15,337 bases of DNA from Gemmatimonadota bacterium. Its GTDB lineage: Bacteria > Gemmatimonadota > Gemmatimonadetes > Palauibacterales > Palauibacteraceae. Location of the stretch: the NCBI GenBank assembly GCA_030601615.1, contig JAUVTH010000013.1, positions 1 through 15,337 of the forward strand, written 5' to 3'. Position numbers and translations under genes: made by a program. Within the stretch, counting starts at the first letter, position 1. The number at the start of each line of letters is the position of its first letter. Of this stretch, positions 7,731 to 14,852 are shown in pieces. The notes beneath the pieces were generated by a model that made no database searches, was not told the DNA's origin, and was given only the letters and a program-made list of their open reading frames with translations.

Positions 7731-9748
7731 CAGGCTTCCTCACCCGGTGCTGGGCCCGCAGAGGGGGACTGCTTGCCGGCCGTGATCTCCCCGGAATCCA
7801 GCCCGTCGAGCATGTCGGCCACTTCTTCCTCGTACCAACGTCCGTGCACCGTCTGGACCTCGTGTTCCGGCATCTTCCCAGTGAGCCAGATGAAGCTCAT
7901 CGGATAGACGTCGGGGTGGAACATCACGAAGAAGAAATGCCACACGATGATTGCCAGGGTAGCCAGAAGGGCCTCGTAGTAGTGGACCGTCTCCGAGATG
8001 GACACGATCCACGCTGGGGCCCATCCCGTTGCCCACGTCGGGAACCACAGGACGAATCCGGTGATCACCATGACGACGGTTCCCCATACCACGGCCCAGT
8101 ATTCCGCCTTCTGCGTGTAGTCGTACCGGGGGAACCCCGCTCTGTCACGCCGCCTCCACGTATGGAAGGCGATGTTCGCACCGAAGTCCTTGATGTCCTG
8201 GAAGCTCGGAGCCATCGCCCGGATCTCCGCCCGCCCTCGCCGGACGGCGGTAACGTACCACATGTGATAGATCGAAGTCAGGATCATCACGATCCCGGCA
8301 ACCCGGTGGATAGTACCCCGTGCCGGTTCACTTAGCAGGGCAATGCCCGAGTATCGCACCCACCAGACGTCCGGGTTGCGCAGGGCGAATCCTGTCAGAA
8401 CGAGAACGATGAAGGACAGCGCGAGCCCCGCGTGTTGGAAGATCTGCTTTCGGTCGAAGCGCACTACTCCGCGCTCGCGCCGGTCGGCGCGTCGCTTCTC
8501 GACGAGGTAGTAGTTCACGATGATCGCGTTGTGGAGCGCCATGCCGCCGATCACGAAGATGATCAGGCTGACGTAGATGGTCGTGACGATCCGGCGGCCG
8601 GCATTGGTCGCTGAGGATGCCGCTACGTGATCGTAGGACCGCGCGAAAGCCGCCGTGGCTCCCTCGTGGCACTGCGCGCACGTCGCGACGACGTTGGCCT
8701 CAGAGATCGAAGACTCGGGATCCGCCTTCGGCAGAACCAGGTGAGCCGTATGGCAGCTGACACAGGTCGCCGCGTGTCCGTGGTCACGGCGGGTTGCCCA
8801 CCCGTGGTAGCTGTCCGTGTAGGAGTGAACGACGTCCTGCTGCAGATTGTACTTGGCGATGATTGTCGGATCGTTGTGGCAGTCGCCGCACAAATCGGCC
8901 GCGAGGTGACTGTCGTGCGTCCCGGCGTCCGGGTCGTCCGGGTGCAGGATCAGGTGCTCCCCGTGACAGTCTGTACAGGTGGGACTGTCGCCTACTCCAG
9001 CGGCCAGGGCCCGTCCGTGTATCGACCGATCGTACTCGAACGCGACCGCCTCGTGACACTCGCCACAGGTCGAGCTTACGTTTAATCGATTGATCCGGGA
9101 GTTCGGGTCATTATGTCCCTTCAGGTCGTGGACACCGTGACAGTCCGTGCACGTGGCGGCCTCCGAGGGTCCGTCCCCGTTGGCCTGACCGTGCACTGAC
9201 TGCGCGTACTGTTGTTCGGGCGACACGAGCTTCACGTATTCGTCCGTCAGCAGACCCCCGGTGCTGTGGCACTCGACGCACGTTTCAGCAATACGGCTGT
9301 GGTAAGTCGCCGATTCCGGGTCGTCGCTCTTCCGGATCTCATGCACGCCGTGGCAGCCCACGCAGGTCGGCGCCCGCTCGTTGCCCCGGGCGAGTGCGTA
9401 GCCGTGAACGCTCTCCTCGAATTTGCTGACGACACTGCCGTGGCAGCGCGCGCAGCCAACGGGCTCGTATTCCTGCGGGTGCGGGTAGGTGTAGTCGGTG
9501 TGACAGGTCAGGCACGTCATGCCCACGCCGCAGTGCACGCAGTTCTCGAAGTCCTCGGGCGTGACAATCAGTCGCTCGCCGTCCTCCCGTCCCGAGAAGT
9601 TCTCGGGATCGCCGTGGCACATGAAGCAGATGCGATTCGGATCTTCGGCTTCCTGTGCCAGGACGTGGGAGGCGCAGACAGGGGCGAACAGCAGGAAGCT
9701 TGAAACTACTGCCAGGCAGCGAGCGAACAGGGGCCGCTGGGGGGGCAT
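7730..9748 (-). CDS. Eleven-haem cytochrome c fused to HydC/FdnI-type cytochrome b (CbcL-like)
   Basis: This 672-residue protein has a signal peptide (hydrophobic 12-30, cleavage near VLA-QE). Eleven CXXCH sites begin at 41, 79, 99, 129, 157, 200, 228, 258, 287, 329 and 357. A membrane domain follows, with helices near 386-412, 437-455, 478-500, 549-570 and 582-610. His 439, 481, 495, 589 and 604 are candidate b-haem ligands. The N-terminal 150 residues and the membrane part align with the 19-haem fusion that follows, so they are paralogues with different numbers of haems. The frame opens upstream at a non-ATG codon, but the ATG at 9748 carries the signal peptide and a GGAG site. The likely function is electron exchange between the quinone pool and periplasmic haem chains. 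Near the N-terminus Cys70-Val-His72-Cys73 looks like a haem site but lacks the following His. Confidence 0.9.
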   Translation of the reverse strand: MPPQRPLFARCLAVVSSFLLFAPVCASHVLAQEAEDPNRICFMCHGDPENFSGREDGERLIVTPEDFENCVHCGVGMTCLTCHTDYTYPHPQEYEPVGCARCHGSVVSKFEESVHGYALARGNERAPTCVGCHGVHEIRKSDDPESATYHSRIAETCVECHSTGGLLTDEYVKLVSPEQQYAQSVHGQANGDGPSEAATCTDCHGVHDLKGHNDPNSRINRLNVSSTCGECHEAVAFEYDRSIHGRALAAGVGDSPTCTDCHGEHLILHPDDPDAGTHDSHLAADLCGDCHNDPTIIAKYNLQQDVVHSYTDSYHGWATRRDHGHAATCVSCHTAHLVLPKADPESSISEANVVATCAQCHEGATAAFARSYDHVAASSATNAGRRIVTTIYVSLIIFVIGGMALHNAIIVNYYLVEKRRADRRERGVVRFDRKQIFQHAGLALSFIVLVLTGFALRNPDVWWVRYSGIALLSEPARGTIHRVAGIVMILTSIYHMWYVTAVRRGRAEIRAMAPSFQDIKDFGANIAFHTWRRRDRAGFPRYDYTQKAEYWAVVWGTVVMVITGFVLWFPTWATGWAPAWIVSISETVHYYEALLATLAIIVWHFFFVMFHPDVYPMSFIWLTGKMPEHEVQTVHGRWYEEEVADMLDGLDSGEITAGKQSPSAGPAPGEEA
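7735..7741 (-). promoter_or_regulatory. Ribosome binding site for the 19-haem fusion gene
   Basis: GAGGAAG on the minus strand lies four bases upstream of the ATG at 7730 and within the end of the preceding gene. It supports this start over the in-frame ATG four codons later. Confidence 0.6.
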
Positions 9749-9755
9749 GACGGAT

Positions 9756-9759
9756 CTCC
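9756..9759 (-). promoter_or_regulatory. Ribosome binding site deciding the 11-haem fusion start
   Basis: GGAG on the minus strand lies seven bases upstream of the ATG at 9748. It favours that ATG over a 21-residue upstream extension of the same frame. Confidence 0.6.
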
Positions 9760-9767
9760 GATATATG

Positions 9768-9788
9768 TGAAGCGAGGGGAGCGCTTCA
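9768..9788 (-). promoter_or_regulatory. Leader hairpin upstream of the 11-haem fusion gene
   Basis: A perfect 7-bp stem with a 7-nt loop lies 20 bases upstream of the start codon and leaves the GGAG site free. It may affect translation or mRNA stability; no ligand or protein partner can be named. Confidence 0.25.
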
Positions 9789-9878
9789 GTTCCCCGCTCA
9801 CTACCTCGCACACCTGAAGTCTAAAGCATCAATCGTGCCAGAGAACTAGCCTTCGGAGGTCCCGTTCGGTGACCCCGT

Positions 9879-11864
9879 TCAGGGAGTGTCGTTTTCCTTC
9901 TGCAGGGGTGGCTGTGGGTGGCACGCCTGGCAATCGTTCGGCGCGTAGTGATCCACCCGATCCGCGTGGCAGACGGTGCAGATGTTCCGCGACCAGGCAT
10001 CGAGGCCGGCGACGGCCTCACCGTGGCACACGGCGCAGCCTTCGTGTGCCACCGACGGGTGAATCTGTTTGACACCCTCCCGGTGGCAGGCGAGACAGTT
10101 GGCCTCGGGCTGATGGTGCGCGCCGTGACACATCTCACAGAGCTCGGCATCCGGTCGTCCGGCTTTCTGGCCATGGCAAGTGGCGCAGCCGAATCCCAGC
10201 TCGACGTGTCGACCGTGCGGGAAATCTCCGGTGCGCGTGGGGATCACTCCGCCGGGCGGGCCAGGAGAGCCCTCGTGACAGCGCTCGCAGGCGATGGCGC
10301 CGCTGTGATGGCAGTCGGAGCAGATCGCCGTCGAAGCCAACGACACCTTGCCGTGGTCGTCCATCGGCGTGTGGCAGAACGAGCAGGACAGATTGGCCCG
10401 GGTCACGTGGGGCTCGTGTTCGAAGGAGCGTCCCTCCCATTCTCCCCGCTGGTCCTCGATGCCCAGGTGACAGCGCAGGCACTCGTTCTCGTTCACGGGC
10501 TGGCCGAGATCCACCTCGGGGAGCCGGTAGTCGATTCCGCCGCTTTCGGATGCCTCCCGGACCAGTTGCATGGCCGCGCGGAGCGCGGCATCGGCGTACC
10601 CGACATTGTGGACGCCGCCCCCCACCCGAACCAGCTCAACGTTCTCCCGTGCCAGGCCGATCAGGCTGTCGGCCTCCACTCGTCGCGCCTCCGGGCCCTG
10701 GCGGCGGCTGGCTGCGGCCGCCTCGACCACGGCGCCGACACTCTCCAGCTTGCGCTCGATGTCGGCCTGCCAGCCGGGCAGGATGTTCGCGTAACGGATG
10801 CCATGACACGAAAGGCACGTCGCTTCACCCGCGACCTGGACCTGCGCGTGCCCCTCCATGTCCTGCGGCAAACCGTGGCAGCTTTGGCAGGCGACACGCG
10901 CAAGGAACATCGAGCTGGGATCGTCTTCCGTTCCATGCGCTCCGGTGCCCGTGAACATGCGCTGCTGGGCCTCGTGTGTGCCCTGGTGGCACGACTCGCA
11001 GTCCAGCTCGAGCTTTTCGGACAGAGATACGATCGCGTGATCGATGGGTCGGTGGCAGAGCTGGCACTCGATGTTGTGCTCCGTCAGGTGCACCTCGTGC
11101 AGCAGGGTCGTGTTCTCGTACTGGGCCAGTCTCTCCGGGAGGTTGTGACATACGTAGCAGCGATCCTCGTCGGCCGCCCCCGAACCTGAGGTCACCCGGT
11201 CGTGACAGGACACGCAGGACACCATGTCCTCGACGTACTGCGGGTGGTCGATGATCCTTCCGTCCATTTCGAGTCGCGGCGGAGCGGCGTGGCACCCCGT
11301 GCAGCCCCCGATCGGCTCGCCGGCGGGTTGACCCCTGAAGTGGCACAGGAAGCAGGTTTCCTTCGTGACCGCCAGGTGATCTCCCTGGACGATTTGCGAG
11401 TGGCAGCTCGTGCACCGCAGTTGCTTGCCCCGCCGCAGCTGCGTGAGGTGCTGTCGGTGGTCGAATCGAACTCCCTCGAACACCAGCTCGCCTTCCAGCT
11501 TCCGGGTCGAGTGGCAGCCGGAGCGGAGGCACGCCGCGTCTTCGATTTCCGCCCACGGCCGTGTCCCGTAGGAGCCCGTGACGTACTTCACGACCTGATT
11601 CGCGGCCTGCACCTTGCCCATCGCCTCGGCCTTGATGCCCGGCGCGTAGTGGCACGCGATGCACGGCACGTCGTTGTGACTCGACGTGGCCCAGGAGTCG
11701 TAGTAGGGCTGCATGTTATGGCAGTTCTTGCAGAAGCTCGGCTGGGCACTGTACTCGACGAACCCGAGCGTCGCGAGACCCGCCAGAAGGCCGAACAGGA
11801 TGAGAACCTGGATTCCACCGAACAGGAGCTTCGACCGGGAAATCCGGCCACCCTTACGGGCCAT
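9879..11864 (-). CDS. NapC/NirT-type membrane-anchored 22-haem cytochrome c
   Basis: This 661-residue protein has a short Arg/Lys-rich cytoplasmic start, one transmembrane helix (about 13-35, uncleaved anchor) and then a NapC/NrfH-like head. The first haem site, CKNCH at 45-49, is followed by Met51, the CXXCHXM signature in which Met ligates haem 1 in NrfH. Twenty-one CXXCH sites and one CX4CH (C112 to H118) are present. A helical insert without haems spans about 363-440 and includes VHNVGYADAAL, an HN-x-x-Y-A motif often seen in large multihaem cytochromes. The last nine haems (463-649) form a dense c3/c7-like tail. NapC heads oxidise membrane quinols and pass electrons to periplasmic haems, so this looks like a quinol dehydrogenase carrying its own long wire. 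It starts one base after the stop of the nine-haem gene. Confidence 0.9.
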   Translation of the reverse strand: MARKGGRISRSKLLFGGIQVLILFGLLAGLATLGFVEYSAQPSFCKNCHNMQPYYDSWATSSHNDVPCIACHYAPGIKAEAMGKVQAANQVVKYVTGSYGTRPWAEIEDAACLRSGCHSTRKLEGELVFEGVRFDHRQHLTQLRRGKQLRCTSCHSQIVQGDHLAVTKETCFLCHFRGQPAGEPIGGCTGCHAAPPRLEMDGRIIDHPQYVEDMVSCVSCHDRVTSGSGAADEDRCYVCHNLPERLAQYENTTLLHEVHLTEHNIECQLCHRPIDHAIVSLSEKLELDCESCHQGTHEAQQRMFTGTGAHGTEDDPSSMFLARVACQSCHGLPQDMEGHAQVQVAGEATCLSCHGIRYANILPGWQADIERKLESVGAVVEAAAASRRQGPEARRVEADSLIGLARENVELVRVGGGVHNVGYADAALRAAMQLVREASESGGIDYRLPEVDLGQPVNENECLRCHLGIEDQRGEWEGRSFEHEPHVTRANLSCSFCHTPMDDHGKVSLASTAICSDCHHSGAIACERCHEGSPGPPGGVIPTRTGDFPHGRHVELGFGCATCHGQKAGRPDAELCEMCHGAHHQPEANCLACHREGVKQIHPSVAHEGCAVCHGEAVAGLDAWSRNICTVCHADRVDHYAPNDCQACHPQPPLQKENDTP

Positions 11865-11865
11865 T

Positions 11866-13155
11866 TCAGAGCGTCCCCTCGACGTCCGGCGTCTCCGACC
11901 GGAGCCGCCTGAGCCGATACCCTGCCAGAAACACGATTCCCAGGGCGAAGAACCATATGGGAATGAGGAACAGCTTGTGCTCCCATTTCTCCTCGGCGCT
12001 CACCTCGGCCTTGCCCCGAATGTCCATGGATGCCGAAGCGATCAAGCGCTCGACGTCCGCCATCTGCTCCAGGTCGAGCGTGTGCTGCAACGTCTCCAGG
12101 CGGCGGAATTCGCTGAGGGCAGCGCGCAACCGGAATCGTTCATCGGAGACCTCGTGGCCTCTCCTCACGAGCTCTTCCACTGCCTCGTCCGCGCTCTCCA
12201 TCTCACTCGCGGCGCGCCGCAGCACCTGCTCGACTTCCTCTCCCAGCGTGGTTTCCGCTCCTCCCGCCTCGTGGCAACCCTCGCAGGTCTCCGCGATTCG
12301 CTCGGTGGCCACGCGCTCGGTGTCGTGGTTGGAATGACAGTCCGTGCAGCCGAGAGGCGCTTCGCCTCCTTCGAGCCGGCCGTGTGGTCCGAGGTCGAAC
12401 GCCCGCCGAACGTTCACGTGGCACCGGCCGCACACGTTGGAGATCTCGCCCACATTTGGAGGGAGAGCTGCGTGTGAGCCGTGGCACCCGATGCAGGTAG
12501 GTGCCGCGAAATTCTGGTCTTCGTACAGAGCGATGCCGTGCGCGCTGTGTCTGTGCTCCGCCACCTGACCGGTCGGGATCCCGTACGGAGTCATCAGGCT
12601 CTCGTCGTCGTGGCACCGGGCACACGTCGCCGAGATGTTGGTCGGGTAGACCCCGCTGCGGGCATCGTCGGGTCGCAGGGTCGTGTGTGGGTCGTGACAA
12701 TCCGAGCATGTCGGCGCGTCCAGGTTCCCCGCATCCAGCAGGAGCTGTCCGTGCCGGCTCGTGCGGAGTTCTGCGATCTGGTCGGCGGGAAGCCCGTACT
12801 GCCTCATCTGGTCCGGGTCGGCATGGCAGGACGAGCATACCTCCAGCGACTCCAGCTTGCCGAGGGAGCCCCTGAAGTCTCCTCCGTGCGCCTCCGGCGT
12901 CTCGAAGGCGGTGGGGTTTCCACCGTGGCAGTCATGGCACTGCACGCCGCGATCAGAATGAATTCCGAGCTGGTAAGCCCGCCGTTTGTCCGCGTGGCAG
13001 ATGAGGCAGCCATACCGCTGCGGTGACGACGCGGGATCTTGGACGTATGCGGTGCCAGCCGCCGTACCGGCCACCGCCGGTCGCGCCGCGGACAGACCCG
13101 TGAAGCTGCAGGCGAGGATGAGCATGAAGCCGAAGGAGCCCGCTGGCTTGATCAT
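11866..13155 (-). CDS. Nine-haem cytochrome c with coiled coil and C-terminal membrane anchor
   Basis: This 429-residue protein has an N-terminal signal or anchor segment (hydrophobic 8-32). Nine CXXCH sites begin at 50, 73, 107, 150, 178, 221, 242, 270 and 291. A charged helical, probably coiled-coil, region spans 300-380, a transmembrane helix 394-413, and an Arg-rich cytoplasmic tail follows. The frame stays open far upstream across the cytochrome b gene, but that part is an out-of-frame shadow. The ATG at 13155 overlaps the cytochrome b stop as ATGA and begins the signal peptide. It is a paralogue of the partial nine-haem protein at 1-1051. Position directly after cytochrome b suggests it replaces cytochrome c1 or f as the c-type partner of the b6-like complex. 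That is inference from gene order. Confidence 0.9.
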   Translation of the reverse strand: MIKPAGSFGFMLILACSFTGLSAARPAVAGTAAGTAYVQDPASSPQRYGCLICHADKRRAYQLGIHSDRGVQCHDCHGGNPTAFETPEAHGGDFRGSLGKLESLEVCSSCHADPDQMRQYGLPADQIAELRTSRHGQLLLDAGNLDAPTCSDCHDPHTTLRPDDARSGVYPTNISATCARCHDDESLMTPYGIPTGQVAEHRHSAHGIALYEDQNFAAPTCIGCHGSHAALPPNVGEISNVCGRCHVNVRRAFDLGPHGRLEGGEAPLGCTDCHSNHDTERVATERIAETCEGCHEAGGAETTLGEEVEQVLRRAASEMESADEAVEELVRRGHEVSDERFRLRAALSEFRRLETLQHTLDLEQMADVERLIASASMDIRGKAEVSAEEKWEHKLFLIPIWFFALGIVFLAGYRLRRLRSETPDVEGTL

Positions 13156-14390
13156 GGCCCCTGCCTCGCTTCCGCATCGCCGTCGGCGCTCACATCCGAC
13201 GCCTCGGGCGTTGGAATGGCACGCTCCTCCAGAATGCGCGACTCGATTTCGACAGAGGGCGGCACGGAATCGATCTGCCTTCCCACGGCCCAGAAAGCCA
13301 GGAATCCAAGGAAGAACAGCAGGCCGACGCCGAGAACCACCGGCTTGCGACGGAGACCCTTTTCCGTGTCCCTGTCCACGAGAGGGAGGATGACCATAAG
13401 GAGACCGAGCGCCGAGAAGCCCACGAACCCCCACACGCCCAGCGTGCGGAACAGCCCGAGCGACACGTCGACCACGATCCAGGAGGAGACGAGCCCCTCG
13501 GGAAGCTCGAACGGCGTTGCCGGATCGCCGATCGCGCGGGGGAACAGCGCCGCGAGCGAGATCGAGACCGCAAGGACGAGGGCCGAGACGATCACCATGC
13601 GGAGCAAATGGTCCGGGTAGAAGGGCGTTCCAGCATCCTGCGTCTCCACGTGGCCCCTCGGGGGGGCTGTTCCGTGCTTTCGGACCACGACGAAGTGAAG
13701 CACGAGCAATCCGAACGCGGCCCACGGAAGCACGATCACATGCAGGGCGAAGAATCGGCTGAGCGTGGCTCCCGACACGAACACGTCGCCCGTGAGGAGG
13801 CCCGCGATCGCCCCGCCTACGACCGGCGTCCGCCCGATGACGCTCATCACCTCGGTCGAGGTCCAGTAGGCCCACTGGTCCCACGGCAGCAGGTATCCCG
13901 TTCCTCCGAATGCCAGCACGACGAACAGGAGAAGCACTCCCACGAGCCAGCTCGTTTCCCGGGGCGGCCGGTACGCGCCGGTGAAGAACACGCGGGCCAT
14001 GTGGGCCAGGATTGCCAGCACGATCAGGTTCGCCGACCAGACGTGGAGGTCGCGGATCATCCACCCGAACGGCACCTCCGTCGCGATGTACTGCAGGCTG
14101 GCGTATGCCTCGTCCACGGACGGCCGATAGTAGAAGGAGAGCAGGACACCTGTGACCACGAGCACCATGAACAGCAGGTAAGCGATGCCGCCGAACATGT
14201 GCCGCCAGCCCACGTAGGAAGGCAGGCGCCGACCCCACGCCTTCCGCAGCGCCTGGTCGATCGGGAGCTCGCGATCTATCCGACCATACAGAAGACCCAG
14301 GAATCTCATGGAAGAGAGCAGGCTGGCGTCCGTGCTCTGCCTGATATCTTCGCCGATCTGGCCTAGCCACGTCCGAACCCTCTTGAACAT
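13152..14390 (-). CDS. Cytochrome b6/subunit IV-like protein lacking PEWY
   Basis: This 412-residue protein is a single-chain cytochrome b with b6-type spacing. Its b-haem His pairs are H116-X13-H130 and H217-X14-H232, the second pair at the b6f rather than the mitochondrial distance. Conserved landmarks include SFYYRPSVDEAYAS, RDLHVWSANL, GTGYLLPWDQ and TLSRFFALH, then a subunit IV-like part with IGDPATPF, three further helices and an acidic tail. At the PEWY position of the Qo site there is SSWI (302-305), so the Glu is absent. The residue matching Cys35 of b6, which holds haem c-n, is Met65. The protein would normally oxidise quinol with a Rieske partner, encoded 15 bases upstream, but that partner is also degenerate. 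A GGGAG site precedes the ATG. Confidence 0.9.
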   Translation of the reverse strand: MFKRVRTWLGQIGEDIRQSTDASLLSSMRFLGLLYGRIDRELPIDQALRKAWGRRLPSYVGWRHMFGGIAYLLFMVLVVTGVLLSFYYRPSVDEAYASLQYIATEVPFGWMIRDLHVWSANLIVLAILAHMARVFFTGAYRPPRETSWLVGVLLLFVVLAFGGTGYLLPWDQWAYWTSTEVMSVIGRTPVVGGAIAGLLTGDVFVSGATLSRFFALHVIVLPWAAFGLLVLHFVVVRKHGTAPPRGHVETQDAGTPFYPDHLLRMVIVSALVLAVSISLAALFPRAIGDPATPFELPEGLVSSWIVVDVSLGLFRTLGVWGFVGFSALGLLMVILPLVDRDTEKGLRRKPVVLGVGLLFFLGFLAFWAVGRQIDSVPPSVEIESRILEERAIPTPEASDVSADGDAEARQGP

Positions 14391-14405
14391 GCGGGCTCCC
14401 GCTTT

Positions 14406-14852
14406 TCAGTCTCGAGTGACGTAGACGAAGTCGTTGCGGACGAAGACGGAATACCGCTGCAGTGGCTCGGTAGTCAGGCCTTCCACGGCGTGACCCCTGA
14501 GGTTGTACACCTGGTGACCGCATGGCGACATGATGCGCAGGGCTGCCGGGTCCCACCTCAGGATACAGCCATCGACCGGCGAGACCCCCTCCAGCGCCGC
14601 GTATTCTGTCTTGGCGCGCCGCACGACCAGGATGACCTGGTCGCCCCAGGTCTCCAGACGGCTGCTGCCCACAGGAAAATCCTCCACCCGCGTGACCCGG
14701 GCCGCCAGCTCGCGCTGCGGAATGATGAGGTGCTCCGGCGGGATCGTGTACAGGGTCGCGACGGCGAGCGCGGCGAGGAACACCACCGCGATCATGGAGT
14801 TCAATAGAAACGTACCGAGGTCACGCTCGCGATTGCGGGAATCTGATGCCAT
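14406..14852 (-). CDS. Rieske-fold protein without [2Fe-2S] ligands
   Basis: This 148-residue protein has one N-terminal transmembrane helix (about 14-36) and a C-terminal domain that aligns with the Rieske cluster-binding region. Box I, normally CTHLGC, reads SPVDGC (91-96). Box II, normally CPCHGSQY, reads SPCGHQVY (109-116). The spacing between the two disulfide cysteines (C96, C111) equals that of b6f Rieske proteins, and the following Trp and the Y-x-x-x-G turn are conserved. All four cluster ligands are replaced (Ser91, Val93, Ser109, Gly112), while both disulfide cysteines remain. A neighbouring His113 is shifted by one from the ligand position. It is first in the operon, before cytochrome b, exactly where a Rieske subunit is expected. 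It probably has a structural or altered redox role. The frame is clean, with no sign of frameshift. Its SD is weak. Confidence 0.82.
   Translation of the reverse strand: MASDSRNRERDLGTFLLNSMIAVVFLAALAVATLYTIPPEHLIIPQRELAARVTRVEDFPVGSSRLETWGDQVILVVRRAKTEYAALEGVSPVDGCILRWDPAALRIMSPCGHQVYNLRGHAVEGLTTEPLQRYSVFVRNDFVYVTRD

Larger units (their letters stand above)
9749..9878. other. 130-bp gap between 22-haem and 11-haem genes with a hairpin
   Basis: No gene is supported here. On the minus strand it forms the leader of the 11-haem fusion. TGAAGCG and CGCTTCA at 9768-9788 form a 7-bp stem with a 7-nt loop. An alternative partner for the same bases is TCCCCGCT at 9791-9798, which can pair with 9771-9780 with a small bulge, so two exclusive structures are possible. 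A direct repeat of GAACGGG flanks 9862-9880 near the 22-haem stop. No clear promoter was found. Confidence 0.45.

Noticed and set aside
9918..11189. A 423-codon plus-strand open frame opposite the 22-haem gene
   Set aside because: It is antisense shadow without a domain, signal or ribosome binding site, opposite 22 in-frame haem motifs.
13156..14556. An open frame of about 460 codons on the minus strand, continuous with the nine-haem gene and overlapping cytochrome b
   Set aside because: It is Arg/Pro/Gly-rich shadow sequence in another frame of a clearly real cytochrome b. The nine-haem gene starts at 13155 with its own signal peptide and an ATGA overlap.
14406..14852. A frameshift or sequencing error as the reason for the missing Rieske ligands
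   Set aside because: The flanking Rieske landmarks (GC, W, SPC, Y, G) are all in one frame at normal spacing. Single-base shifts would not replace the ligands while keeping both disulfide cysteines.
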